From positions 29,349,253 through 29,413,252 of the forward strand of contig OY978525.1 of assembly GCA_963854835.1 (NCBI GenBank): a stretch of DNA of 64,000 nucleotides, in the 5' to 3' direction. This stretch comes from Megamerina dolium (Eukaryota; Arthropoda; Insecta; Diptera; Megamerinidae). Position numbers and translations under genes: made by a program. A model generated the notes under the pieces. That model made no database searches. It worked only from the letters and a program-made list of their open reading frames with translations, and was not told the DNA's origin. This document shows, piece by piece, positions 49,130 to 60,469 of this stretch. Every line of letters starts with the position of its first letter. The first letter of the stretch is position 1.

Positions 49130-49745
49130 TATGTGCCAACCCCCATTTGTTTAATTTCACCCTTAGGCCTCTACTATTTATTTATTTATTTAATATATTT
49201 GAGCATTTTGGTTGGTAGTATAATCCATATATCAGAGGTGGCTGACATCAGTACACCCAAATGAATAAGTCTTGACTTGTTCTTCGTAGACAATCACAGA
49301 GTATATGACCAGCTGTTTCAGCAATAGACCCACAAAACGGATTGTGTAGCATCTAATAGGCCCATTTTATGGTATATAGTGTGTTCCATCAGATAACTAG
49401 TGAAAATTCGTAGACTCTCTTGGTTCAGCTTTAGGATCTTTCAAAGATACCTGTTGTCGGTGTTAGAAATCGTTTTGCTTGCTCTGGTCTTTGCAATTTT
49501 CTTAGTAGTTTTTAGACATCATCTTTGGACAGTCAACAGAAAGGTTCTAGTTCTATTACACGTCTTTCGGTTCCTGTTTTAACAAGACGGTCAGCATTTT
49601 CGTGTTTTTATGAACATCGTGCGCGGACACCTACCATCATGTTGTGTTCGCCAAGCTAATTGAGAAGTACACGACATATGTCTACAAGTCTGGATTTGAT
49701 CTCGTAAGTTTCTAAAGCTCAATTGGAACCGCACAAAAAGTTCAC
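49130..49745 (-). mobile_element. RNase H-bearing LINE 3' fragment (family LINE-4)
   Basis: In minus-strand frames: KHENADRLVKTGTERRVIEL (RNase H end, equivalent to NENADELARxG) near 49570-49610, then ESLRIFTSYLMEHTIYHKMG near 49390, equivalent to the VLTGHxxLxxHxxKMG block of such LINEs. Frameshifts and stops are present. The 3' terminal region near 49130-49230 matches 32990-33110. The SINE at 49755 abuts its 5' edge. Confidence 0.6.
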
Positions 49746-49754
49746 TCAATACAG

Positions 49755-50068
49755 TGGGTGCCGTAGCTAAGTGGTTAGTGCGTTGGCCTTCAGATCTGTA
49801 GGTCGTGGGTTCAATCCCCGGCTGAAGCTTAATAAAATTTGATATCGAAAAGATTTTTCTTTCGAACGGTACCCACCTGCCGGCAAGAATTGGCAATTTT
49901 TCCGGCAGTAACAATTTGCCAAAAATGCTTCTTAAAAGAGCTCTGTGACAAAACTAAGTTAAAGTGATGTCACAGGGGTTCTGCCGTTCGGAACCGACTA
50001 ATATAAGTAGGTCCCTTCTAATGCTGTCCAAATTTAACACGCACAACAGTATTGGAAGAGAAGCTCGG
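49755..50068 (+). mobile_element. tRNA-derived SINE, copy 7 (3' tail missing)
   Basis: Full head (GGGTGCCGTAGCTAAGTGG, B box GGGTTCAATCCCCGGC) and body. It stops at GAGAAGCTCGG and lacks the 3' hairpin and tail. The 107-codon minus frame at 49591-49914 spans the SINE and LINE and is not a gene. Confidence 0.9.
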
Positions 50069-52249
50069 TGGTATCACAATGGGCCAGAAAGGTGCCAGAC
50101 TATGTGCCAGACTATGTGCAGCGCTAACCCTAACTCGCGTTTCTATACACGAAGCTTGACTTATAAGTTCAGCCGCCACTATTTTTGATCAATTCTTTCT
50201 TAACTTTTTTAGATTTTACAAATGACTATTTTTAATACATTTTTATTACAGACAGGCCTCCGAAGATTCTTCTAAATAAATAATAAAATAAATTTTCGAA
50301 TTAATCGGAATCCTAATTTATTCATAAAATGCTCATATTTAAAATTAATTAAGAGTAAAAGTATTAAAATTAGGAGCATTTCAAATTTTAATTGCTGAAT
50401 ATTTACTAAATTCTTACTGAGGATATTGCCGTCAGTAATAATGATAGAGGTTCTTCTCAATTTTCTTTAAACGATATATTGTAATTTGGTAACATTTGTT
50501 CTGTTGATGTGCCAACTCATTGAAATCTAAATTTGTTTGATTTTACTAGCCAATATCATTTAGGATGTTAATTAGTTCATTTACAGGCAATTTGAGATAA
50601 TCATTAACCGAGAAATCTCCTAAATATGTGTATGTATGCGATAATTCCAAATAAAAGCAGCAATGATGATGACGATAGTATAAGACGGATAAGCATCTGG
50701 TTATCCAAGCATATTTATATATGTATAGTACAAGTGTGTATACTTAATATATTCAGATAAGTACATACAAAATATATGTATATGTTTCTGAACTAAAGAT
50801 GAACATTTAGAGCATATATTGTACAAATAGAGTATACACGGCATTATGCATGAGCAGGCCAAGCCTACTTTATTGAAGTCGCTCTGTCTAAGTTTGTATT
50901 AAAATACGATATACGAGTATGTCTAGAGTACATATACAATATAGTAGGTATGTACACATGTACTAGACTCTTATAGCGAAAATGTGTAAATTAATACATG
51001 GAATACTATTTCATTTAAGTTCACAAAGAACATGATATGTTTATGAAGAACACAATACGCTTACAAGCATAATGTTTTTTTTTTTCTTTTTTCTTTAAAA
51101 TTGAATTAATTTTTATTAAATTCGTTTTGAATCTACTTTGCAGACCTTACATACAGCAAGTTGAAAAATATTATTGTTAAAAGTATTTCTCAAATGCCCA
51201 AATGATATTTAAATTTAGTACCCATCAGCACTTGCTTAAATGTCAGTATTAGAAAAGAGGAAACACAAAAATTTGTAGTATCACAAATAAGTACACCATA
51301 TACTTATGCATTGTCGTCACCAATAATAAAATAATACTGACTAATAAAATAACAAAATGAAATTAATTTAAAACCAACGTGGAGAAGATATTTCAATATT
51401 ATGTAGATTAATGAAAATAAATTATTTTCATTCACATGTATACATTTTGTTCACTTCCACACATATTTTTAATAATCAGCTTCCGATTCCCACGCATATG
51501 CTTACGGCGTTAGTTGGTGACAAGTATGGAAATGTTCACAATGTTTTCATAATTTCAATTTACATAATTTTTTATTATTTTCCATTCACTATATTTATAT
51601 GTAGTCCTGCATATACACGTGTAGATATAATAAATATATAAATACATGTCTGCATTAGAGATGACGAAATATTCAACTGAAGGCTTTTTCCAAACATGTT
51701 ATATTTTTTTGAAATTATTTCCAAAAAATAAAATGATTTGTGAAAAATGTGTGGACAAATTGCATTCAATCTTGTTTCAATAATGTTATTAAGGGTCATC
51801 ATAGATGAAAAGAGATGGTGAAATATTGAAATGATACAATAAAATGGAATATAAGGGCTGTTCTATGAAAAAATGTTTGTAAAACTTACGAGAGCAGAAG
51901 TATAATATACATTATTTTTGTAACTCCTATTTTTGTATTTATTTATTATTATTATTATTTTTGTTTTTTTTTTTTGTGTGTGTTTATACATCGAAATTCA
52001 AATTTGTCTAATTTTACACTAAAACCATTAAGCTCGCTTTGGGTTGCTACAAAGATAACAACTTAAATATAAATAAAAAACTATCAAAATATTGATCATA
52101 TTATTTACAAAAATATTTCACAATAAAATTAACGTTTCTGAAAAACTACGGTCAATCGTTGTAAAGAAATTTAAAAAAAAAATTAAAATACCGCTTTCTG
52201 TTAAAATTTCCTAAAGAAATAATTACAAAATTTTATCAAAATTCCAAAA
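50069..52249. other. AT-rich non-coding stretch
   Basis: GATGTGCCAACTCATTG near 50508 may be a further scrap of the LINE-4 3' end. Otherwise AT-rich with T and A runs; no credible genes. Confidence 0.4.
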
Positions 52250-52620
52250 ATTAAAAAAAAAAAAATAAATATGTGGCACTTAAAGCCCCAAAGGGCTCAT
52301 TGGCCGAGCTTCTCTTCTATTACTGTTGTGCGTCTTAAATTTTGGACAGTATTAGAATGGACCTACTTATTTTAGCCGGTTCCGAACGGCAGAACACTTG
52401 TGACATCACTTTTTCTGAGCTTTGTCACAGAGGTCTTTTTAGAAGCTTTTTCATGGCAAGTTGTTACTGTCGGAAGAATTGCCAATTGCTTGCCGACAGG
52501 TGGGTACCATTCGAAAGAAAAATCTTTTCGATATAAAATTTGTTATGCATCAGCCGGGTATTGAACCACGACCTACAGATCAGAAGGCGAACACACTAAC
52601 CACTGAGCTACGGCACCCAC
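52250..52620 (-). mobile_element. tRNA-derived SINE, copy 8
   Basis: Minus orientation with an A-rich low-coordinate tail and head ending at 52620. All body blocks and the 3' hairpin (AGCCCTTTGGGGCT in sense) are present. Similar to copies 5 and 6 (GTCGGCAAGCAATTGGC block), suggesting one subfamily. The open frames here lie within the SINE. Confidence 0.9.
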
Positions 52621-52798
52621 CAATTAAAGTTCACACTAAAATTTTGGCAAAAAAAAGCCTTTTGAATAACTTTAAGCCTCTTCTAAACATCCCATATACT
52701 ATTTGAAAGGATCTAATGCACGTTTTTACTGTATTGTTATTACGTCAACCTAAATTTCATTAAATTGCCATAATAAACCAATGATTAAAATAGAAATA

Positions 52799-53971
52799 TC
52801 AAATCAGTTCATAAGTTCGTGCGTTTTTCTTAGGTGGTTTTAAAAGTTTTCAGTATTTATTAATCAATAATATATTTTCCTGCATTATTTACAATGTCTT
52901 CACAACGTTTAGGCAAATTTTTAATTCCCTGTTCAAAAATTGTTTGTTCTTGGAGCCAAAGGTTCTTGAGGTGTAGTCCTTATGAATCGGATGAGACTGA
53001 AGTCCACGAAAAAGGTGATAATGCAAGGTGCAATATCCGAAGAGTATGGTGGATGCGGCATTAGCTCCCATCCGAGCTCGTTCAGCTTGCCTAAGGTCTG
53101 CCTTGCGGTATGCGGTCTTGCGTTGTCTTGGTGAGACAAAAATGTTCATCTATTGACTAAAGACGGTCGATTTTTTTCAAGTGCTTCATTCAGTTTGGAT
53201 ATTTGATGGCAACAATAATCAGCTGTGATCGTCTGGTTTGGTGCCAGCAGAACAAAATAAACGATACCGGCCATATCACCACCAACAGGAGGCCACCTCT
53301 GGGGGTTGGTTCTGATATTTCATCTTTATCTAATCACTGACGTTTGCGAACAGGATTATTGTAAAGAACCCATTTCCTGAGTAACAATACAGTTCAAAAA
53401 ACTCTCATTTTCAAGCTGAGAACACACATTCTCTTTCTGCTGAAGGTTTGAGACGGAAAGTTTATGCGGAACCCATTTTCCCAGCCTTGGAACCTTGCTC
53501 AATTAAAACAGGTGCCTGTAAACTGTTACATGTGAAGAATTTAACATTCCAGCCATCATATCGACCGTCAAACTTGGTTCAGCTTCCACGATTTCCAGCA
53601 AGGCGTCGGAGTTAAAGACCTCAGGACGACCAGAGCGTAGGACATCCTCAACGTCACAATCACCACTCCGGAATTTGGAAAACCACTTTTATCCCTATGA
53701 GTTGCGTTTATTTCTGCAGCACCAGTTGTTGCATTTTTTCCACTCTTATAAAAAAAATACAAAATATGCCTCTTATACTCGTTCGAAGATTCCATTTTAT
53801 TTTCTAACACCGCGTACTTCTATCCGCGATTAATATCACTTGTTGAATGCACAATACATCAGAGAAAATAATAACAGTTCCTTTATCTCCCACGAAACAT
53901 TTTTTGTACGCAAAAAGCGCCTACTGTGAAACTATTGAAAAAATAACGCACGAACTTATCAACTGACCTGA
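52799..53971 (-). mobile_element. Mariner element with both TIRs and TA duplication
   Basis: Left end TCAAATCAGTTCATAAGTTC; right end, reverse complemented, TCAGGTCAGTTGATAAGTTC. Both continue GTGCGTT. TA flanks both sides (52797-52798 and 53972-53973). Length 1173 bp against about 1.3 kb for typical mariners. It encodes a broken transposase on the minus strand. Subgroup not assigned. It sits directly beside the LTR retrotransposon's 5' end and may have inserted in or next to that LTR. Confidence 0.92.
52889..53795 (-). pseudogene. Mariner transposase pseudogene
   Basis: From about 53795: MESSNEYKRHILYFFYKSGK, the first helix-turn-helix region. A frameshift follows, after which GDCDVED and RPEVFNSD-type readings are visible in another frame. 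Near 53139 the frame reads SHQDNARPHTARQTL (second catalytic aspartate) then GWELMPHPPYSSDIAPC. Right after APC a one-base loss near 53020 removes the frame of the third catalytic aspartate. Transposases of this family cut DNA with three acidic residues, so this copy is inactive. Confidence 0.9.
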
Positions 53972-53985
53972 TACATGCAAAAACC

Positions 53986-54250
53986 ATAATTCCCAAGTTT
54001 CTTTATTCTTATATTTCATATTTCCTATTCCTACATTATCAATGCTAAATTATTATACAATTGTCTCTCTATCTTACATATGTGTCTGCAGCACGTTTAA
54101 AATATAAATCAAAGTATTAGTATTACGGCGAAAGTGCGTGAATTATTATTCATTCTTAATCGATCTTTCGACAACACAACATCGTTTCTTTGCTTTAATA
54201 AAGTCATCTAAACGACCACTACATATTGCTACTACAACAACAACCACTAC
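53986..54250 (+). repeat. 5' LTR of a Ty3/gypsy element (left edge uncertain)
   Basis: TTCTTTATTCTTATATTTCATATTT near 53999 (25 bases, shared with the 3' LTR near 56974; key words CTTTATTC and TTTCATATTT) and TAATAAAGTCATCTAAAC near 54197 recur in the 3' LTR. AATAAA could serve as the polyadenylation signal. The left edge is obscured by the neighbouring mariner. Confidence 0.65.
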
Positions 54251-54254
54251 TTAT

Positions 54255-54272
54255 TGGTGACCCAGTGAAAAG
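54255..54272 (+). other. Primer-binding site, tRNA-Trp-like
   Basis: TGGTGACCC, immediately after the LTR, fits the complement of the 3' end of insect tRNA-Trp (CCA plus TGACCCC...). The following bases have diverged. Use of tRNA-Trp is known for CsRn1-clade Ty3/gypsy elements. Confidence 0.6.
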
Positions 54273-54282
54273 AACAACCAAA

Positions 54283-55221
54283 ATGTCAACTTCTAGCGGT
54301 ACTGACCCAAGTACGGTATCGTCACAACCAATCGCAATTACAGCGCCGCCACAATACAAACCAACGACTAACATCAATATAACGCCAGCAGTACCTAACA
54401 ATACGGTGCACACGGTTGAACCTTCAATGGATGTTAATGAGGTTGCGATAAAAATACAAATGCCACCAATCGATCGAAGAAATATTGAAGGATGGTTTCT
54501 AACTCTGGACTATTGGTTTCCAGCAATGGCCATTAAAAGCGATTTGCAGAAGTTTAATACAGTTATGGCTGCACTAGGACCTAAACTGTTGCAAGATTTT
54601 TTACCCACGCTTGGTGAAATACCCGACCAAAGGTGTTACGACCACGTCAGACACGAATTGATTGCTTTTTGTACTGATAGCCAACAACGTCGTCTGAACC
54701 AGATGTTAAATGAAACACATTTAGGGGACAAACGTCCAAGCCAACTTTTCACCGAGATGAAACGCCTAGTAGAGGACACAATGAGTGAGTCTGCCGTGAA
54801 AAACATTTGGGTAAAAAGGTTGCCGATTTACGCACAAGCCGCTGTAGCTGCGTGCTCTGGAAAGCCTGAAGAATATTTAAAAATCGCAGACGCCATTGTA
54901 GATACTATCAGCATGCATATAAATAATTGTGCAGAAGCTACTCACGACAATCCGCCAAATACCAATACAGAATTACTATCCAAGAACGAATACGATGAGT
55001 TATACGATGCAATTAACGAGCTGACAGAACGAGTTGACCACATGTACACCGAACGGGACACCGGTCAAAAGAGTTATAATCATCAATTACGTGAACGTCG
55101 AGGTAAGACCCCAGAGAGTACAAGTGAGTGTTGGTATCATCGCAAATACGGAATGGGCAGCAAAAATTGTCGGCCACCATGTAAACATTTTAAGAACGGT
55201 ATCGATAACACAGCAAAATGA
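54283..55221 (+). pseudogene. Ty3/gypsy Gag (CsRn1/Kabuki-like), ends in nonsense codon
   Basis: An open frame of 312 codons starting MSTSSGTDPSTVSSQP; I chose this ATG because the one at 54226 lies before the primer site. The capsid-like part has IEGWFLTLDYWFPAMAI and RLNQMLNETHLGDKRPSQLF. Near the end, CWYHRKYGMGSKNCRPPC is a CHCC zinc finger, the unusual Gag finger of CsRn1-type elements (others have CCHC). The TGA at 55219 is in frame with the protease-coding sequence downstream, so the ancestral product was probably a single Gag-Pol reading. No envelope gene is seen. Confidence 0.85.
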
Positions 55222-56012
55222 TTTGCAGCGGTCGCTGAAGCGAAAATATTGGCGGTCGCCAGCGTAAACCGCTTAACTGTAAACGACCGTAAATCCGGCA
55301 TTTCCTTTTTAATTGATACTGGTGCCGACATTTCGGTGCTACCATGTCGATTCACCACCGTTAATACTCCAACATCCGTAAAACTCTATGCCGCTAATGG
55401 TACGACTATTGCTACGTTTGGACAACAACGCTTAACTCTTGATTTTGGACTAAAAACACTTTTCGACTGGATATTCACGATAGCCGACATACGCACGCCA
55501 ACCATTGGTGCGGATTTAATAAGACATTATGGTTTATTAATCGACCTTAAAAACAACAGACTAATAGAGGACCTGACGAAATTACATAACATTTGTGCTA
55601 CGCAGGAAGTGACTGATATTCGTATTCGTACTTTTGACGAAGGTATTAATTGTGCCAGCTTATTAGCAGAATTCGATGACATCACCCGATTGTCAGCTGC
55701 GACAGCGAACAAAGTATACCCTACGCAATATCGCATTGATACTAATGGCCAACCGGTCTTTGCACGTGTTCGTCGTTTTGCACCCCGTAAAATTGCGAGT
55801 AGCGAATGAAAAATTTGACGACCTAATGCGTCAGGCCATAGTACTCCCATCTAGCAGTAATAACTAACATATTATATTATCACCATATCTAACTATACAA
55901 AACTGCCATTACTACTCCGTTTGGACTCTAAGAGTATATAGTCCTGCCGTTTGAACTACGAAATGCAGTACAATCCTTTTAACGTTTAACACACGAAGCC
56001 TTACTTGAGTTA
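55222..56012 (+). pseudogene. Ty3/gypsy pol fragment: protease and start of RT
   Basis: Same frame as Gag. The protease active site reads FLIDTGADISVLP near 55295-55335, and the flap and C-terminal segment TIGADLIRHYGLLIDLKNNR follows. The linker to RT has YRIDTNGQPVFARVRRFAP. A frameshift near 55800 leads to FDDLMRQAIVLPSSSNN in another frame, then weak RT similarity (LPFELRNAVQSF) up to the MITE insertion. Several RT segments are missing, so the element is dead. Confidence 0.85.
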
Positions 56013-56530
56013 TAGCCTAGACAGACGGCTGCCTAATTCCGGATTACCGAGTTAATTCGAATTAACTCGGGCATTAACTGCAGCTAATCCGCATAAACTC
56101 TATGAGTTAATTCTCAAAATAAAAGAGGATTAGGTCAATTTGCGCTGGCAACACCGCTGATAATTGTCTATTGTGAATTTTTCTCCATCCATTTTACAAA
56201 AAATTAGGTGTGTTCGCAACAAAAAACTTTCAACAATTGTTAACAGTTTTCAACATGAAAAGCGGTGGCGAACAAATAAATACAGCTGTCAATTACTAAC
56301 GGTGAATGTCAATTTACAAGTTTCTAATAGTTTTCAGTTCACGAACTTCTTGTAGATTTTCTCATATCGAGAGTGACAGATGACAGAAATTGATAGTGAT
56401 AGTGAGCAGACCTAATAAAACAGTAATCAGCCGTTTAGTTAATTCGCAATACTGCCGTCTGTCAGGTTATTATTTTATTCGGATTAAGTGAGCCGGTAAT
56501 CCGGAATTAGGCTGCCGTCTGTCTAGGCTA
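56013..56530 (+). mobile_element. MITE (TTA-flanked), copy 4, inserted in pol
   Basis: 518 bp with both TIRs; TTA on each side (56010-56012 and 56531-56533). It interrupts the RT region of the Ty3/gypsy element, so it is younger than that element. Slightly more diverged than the copies at 26878 and 31500. The 63-codon frame at 56164-56355 is inside the MITE and not conserved in the other copies. Confidence 0.92.
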
Positions 56531-56964
56531 TTAGACTTCGTGTTTGCATATATCCACGATATACTCGTAGCTTCACGAGATTATGAATAACATCGTATGC
56601 ATCTACGAGTAGTTTTCAAACACCTTCGATTTTACAGTCTTCCCATTAATTCTAAATGGGAGTTGTGTGTCGACCATATAAAATTTTTTAGTCAATTATA
56701 ACACCTTCAGGAATTCAACTGTTTGCAGAAAAAGTACACGCAGTATTAAAATTCGAGAAGCCAACAGTGATGCAACAGCTAAAAAGATTTTCGGCAATTC
56801 TACCACTTAGCCTCAGGACATCGTATAAACAGGGTCTAAAAGCATTGCCAGCGGAACTACTATACGGCACAACACCAAAAATACCTCGTGTATTCCTCGA
56901 AGAGAGCCGATCAAATTCAACACCATACGAATTCCTCCAAAACTTACACATACTATTTCCATAA
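56531..56964 (+). pseudogene. Ty3/gypsy pol remnant: RT motif and integrase end
   Basis: Begins with the RT catalytic region, read as FAYIHDILVAS: the first aspartate of the usual YIDD box is His. Then a decayed thumb region (VFKHL). After a large deletion near 56790 the frame at 56767-56964 reads LSLRTSYKQGLKALPAELLY and GTTPKIPRVFLEES, which is the C-terminal part of integrase. RNase H and the integrase core are absent. Confidence 0.8.
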
Positions 56965-57052
56965 TTCCTAAGATTCTTTATTCTTATATTTCATATTTCA
57001 CAACTTCGTTCCATTATTTAAATAAAGTAATCTAAACTTTTCGTTTTCTGTT
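56965..57052 (+). repeat. 3' LTR remnant (internally deleted)
   Basis: AATTCCTAAGATTCTTTATT and AATAAAGTAATCTAAAC match the 5' LTR. About 150 bp present between these words in the 5' LTR is missing here. Confidence 0.65.
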
Positions 57053-57454
57053 AATATACAAACTATTTAGTCCTCTGTTACTTCCAATCCCCTTTAAGAA
57101 GTGTAATTGAACTAGGCGCTCTGCTCAATTTTTACCAAACCAGCAGACTAATCAAGGCACGAAGATTATCAGCATTATTGTGCTGCGTCGAAAAGGAAAA
57201 AGAAAGTTTTCTTTATGTAATCAGTGTCAATCGTAATGAGTAAAGAATGTATATTCATAACTGCGGTTATGCTTTAGATAAAGGTAGTAATAGGAACTGC
57301 ATACTCACATTAGAAGAATAGTAGCAAATATATACCATTCGTATTCAATTCCTTCAAAAACTCAAAAAATGTTCTTCAAAAATCGTTAAACAATGTTTTC
57401 TGCTTCTACAAAAACTCACCGTAAACAATATACCGACGTTATGCTAGGTGACAG
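57053..57454. other. Non-coding stretch
   Basis: No recognisable gene. May contain decayed LINE sequence leading to the RNase H scrap that follows. Confidence 0.35.
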
Positions 57455-57512
57455 AACACAAAAGCATTCAGTGTAATGAAGTGGCGGACGAACTAGCTAG
57501 AGCTACCTAAAC
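57455..57512 (+). pseudogene. RNase H scrap of a LINE
   Basis: NEVADELARAT, with VTEHKS-like residues before it, resembles the last catalytic block of LINE RNase H domains (PGHxxxxGNExADELA). Only about 20 codons remain, so confidence is limited. Confidence 0.4.
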
Positions 57513-57569
57513 TCAATGGAAATGTTAATGAATAAAAATTAGTTAATGGGTATGGGCCTTACATTGTAT

Positions 57570-58110
57570 TCCTCTGGACGTGATTCCTCGGTAACTATAT
57601 GGTTATTTGTCAAGTTGTATGTATTTTGTGTTCACTTTGTATGGCAGCTCCCTTAACCTGTTGAGATAAATGGTAAGTGTGTATGGTAAGAACATTGAAA
57701 AGATACAACTGATAGTGGTCCAATTTACATTTCACTCGCATAGAGGTGATTTCCGCACAGCTATAGGGATATTTGTCAAAAATCGAGAATGTTTCGTTCA
57801 TATTGTTTGACAGTCCACTTTAGGAATAGAAATAGAAGTTAAGTATAAGCGAAAAAAATACTGGGGAGATCAAACTAATTGAAATAGGAGTTATATTGTG
57901 CCCTCCTAGATGCGGTTCGTGAGCAGTTGTGGGTTTATTTGTCGATTTTCTGATTGATGTAAATTTATTTTGTATGAACGTACCCTTAAGCGATAGAAAT
58001 AGGGCATAAGTGTGTTCAGAGGAAATATTAGAATAGTAAAATGAACACGGGCCCGAAGTAGAGAATTTGATCAAAACATAAATTTTGTAGGACAACCATC
58101 TATACTACAT
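57570..58110 (-). repeat. Three diverged ~165-bp tandem units (diverged repeat family, locus 5)
   Basis: Box 2 in reverse sense occurs as GGTTATTTGTCAA at 57601, GGGATATTTGTCAA at 57766 and GGGTTTATTTGTCGA at 57931, spaced 165 bp each. Box 1 in reverse sense follows at 57634 (ACTTTGTATGGCAGCTCCC), about 57797, 57968 and 58081 (AATTTTGTAGGACAACC). The overlapping minus-strand open frames are different in each unit and not a protein repeat. Confidence 0.75.
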
Positions 58111-59179
58111 ATCCGATTAGCGATTATCTTCCAACTTATTTGGGCATATTAAATTCAGATAAAACTTTAATGAATCTTAAAATCATATTAGCCATTTCTG
58201 AATGTTGAAACGCTTGTGACATAACTATTTCGAACTATTTTTGGATTTCAAGATTTACCATTCATATATCAATACAATTATGTCTAAAAATTATAAGCTC
58301 AATTTATCACATTTTTAACGAAATATAACTTGAGCACTGGTATTATTATAATTGTTACTAAAAAGGATCCACAGAATGTGCTCACATGAATATATTGGTA
58401 TATGTATATATTACATTATCCATGTATAAGTATAAAATACATAAGTAAACATAGTACCACATTAGCTTCTTTGTGTGCGTACATATAGTGTCAATGATTC
58501 GTTGTTGTGTTATTTTCTCCATCACTTTCGATACGCTTCACATACTTATCATTCTTATTTTGCGTCATAAGCTAATAATTAGATATACATGTACATGTAT
58601 ACAATACATAGTCATCTATAGCATATAAGTATGCCATACATTATTAAACGATGATTTAGGTGTTTGTGTGCGAGTATGTATTATATTATATGTAGATGCA
58701 TTAGTGTATTCGTACGTTCGTATTATTAACATTATTGCTTGTAACATACTTGATAATGGCACGCTTATGTATGTAAATATATATATATAAATTTATGCAC
58801 ATCTCTGCATGTGTGTGTGTACGTATGTTTGTCAACGTTTATGTTATTGTTGCAATTTAATCCGCTAAATCAGCTGAAGAAAGGACATATCAATTTCAAA
58901 TGAAAATATTAACACACGAGCAAAAGTCATGATATCGATTTTTATTTGTTTTGTTTGTTTTTGGATTAGTGTGATGCTATTCTTAGCTATAAGTAAGTAT
59001 GTATTTAGTAAATACTTTGCAAAACATACGTATGGATATTATTAGAATTAATATTAAGTTTTGTATATTTACGGATTCATTAATAAATTCTTCAAATAGC
59101 AGGGAATGTCAAATTTTCGATATTATTACATATTTTCCTCAATGATTCATTGATTCATGATGATATTAATGTGGGAAAG
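58111..59179. other. AT-rich non-coding stretch
   Basis: No gene or known element recognised. Confidence 0.4.
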
Positions 59180-59825
59180 AGCGTCGCATCGAATGGGTCT
59201 TACAGTGAACGAGGGCAGTAGTGCAGGACTTTATCTATCTTGGAACCATCATTAACACCAGTAATGACCTCAGCATGGAGATATTGCAAAGGATCACTCT
59301 TGACAACAGGTGCTACTTTGGGCTAAGTACATAAGTAAATGAAAAATCGGGCCCTCTCTCGAGAAACGAAAACTTCACTCTACAAGTCTCTCATCATGCC
59401 TGTCCTTACATATGTGCCGAAGCTTGGAGAATTTCCACCTCAGATGAAAGGATTCTCGGAGTTTTCGAGAGAAAAATTCTACGCAATATTTTTGGACCTA
59501 TTTGCGTTGATGGCAAGTATCGAATAAAGTACAACCATTAGCTTTATGGGTTGTATGCCGACACCGACATAGTGAAGCACATTGAAATTCAGCAGCCACG
59601 CTAACTAGGTCATGTCGAGCGAATTGAAGAACACGCTCCGGCGAAAAATGTGTTATACTCAGAATCCGCCGGTGAATTACGCAGGAAAAGCAGACCTAAC
59701 CTCCGGTGGAAAGACCAAGTACTGCAGAACTTGTCAGTGCTTGGAATACCTAACTAACACCAGCCAATGAAGAAAAGATTTGGCTGGCGACCTAAATCGC
59801 TTTTCGGTTGTAATGGCCATAGCTG
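59180..59825 (+). mobile_element. LINE-3 family 3' fragment
   Basis: Plus-strand homologue of 18255-18930. Broken frames show SNDLSMEILQRITLDNRCYF near 59260, RALSRETKTSLYKSLIMPVL in the frame at 59339, then in other frames EEHAPAKNVLYSESAG- and RWKDQVLQNL-like text. Ends with CGCTTTTCGGTTGTAATGGCC. The TAAG tail is not evident. Confidence 0.75.
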
Positions 59826-60469
59826 TTTGTTCGTATTAAAGCTCCATACTGTAACTCGAACTGTAATATTTTAATTGGAGATATCATTTTAGAAATGTTC
59901 TAAGATAATTATCGGAGCTATAGCATAGAAACATGAGTTTTTGTATCAGATGTAACAAATCGACTGTAAAGTTCGTATGACTTGTGGCACAGTGCATTGG
60001 CTACGTTCGAGATGCCAATCACAATCGCCGCGTTGCAAATTTGCCAAAGTATCACGTTCTGTGCGAATTCTTGCAACACGCCAAACCTTCTACCAGCCAT
60101 TGCACAAAATAAGTATCACTGCAGGTTGTGCGTGATGGCATTGCAATCATGTTCTATGAATTAATGATTTACAATATTACAGAATGATCAGCTTATCACG
60201 AAATTTTTTTAGGTATCGTTTAAAGTTGATACTTCCTAAAAATCATATGGATTGTTTATTAGTGGTGCCACCTATGTATCAAGCTCTGTGACAATGGATT
60301 TATTATACAATACAATCTCATTATTAAAAAAGTATGATTATTGGCGGATCAGATTGGATTTTATGTTGCTGAATCTCCATCTATAATTCGTTCTGCAATC
60401 ATCCTCACTTTTCTTTCTAAACTCAAAAAACTTCACCTCTGACCTCATATTTTTACAGGTTTTTGAGAT
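59826..60469. other. Non-coding stretch
   Basis: Two overlapping 60-codon frames at 59918-60164 on opposite strands show no family resemblance. Nothing else recognised. Confidence 0.4.

Noticed and set aside
55527..55850. 107-codon minus-strand frame
   Set aside because: Antisense shadow of the retrotransposon protease/linker coding sequence.
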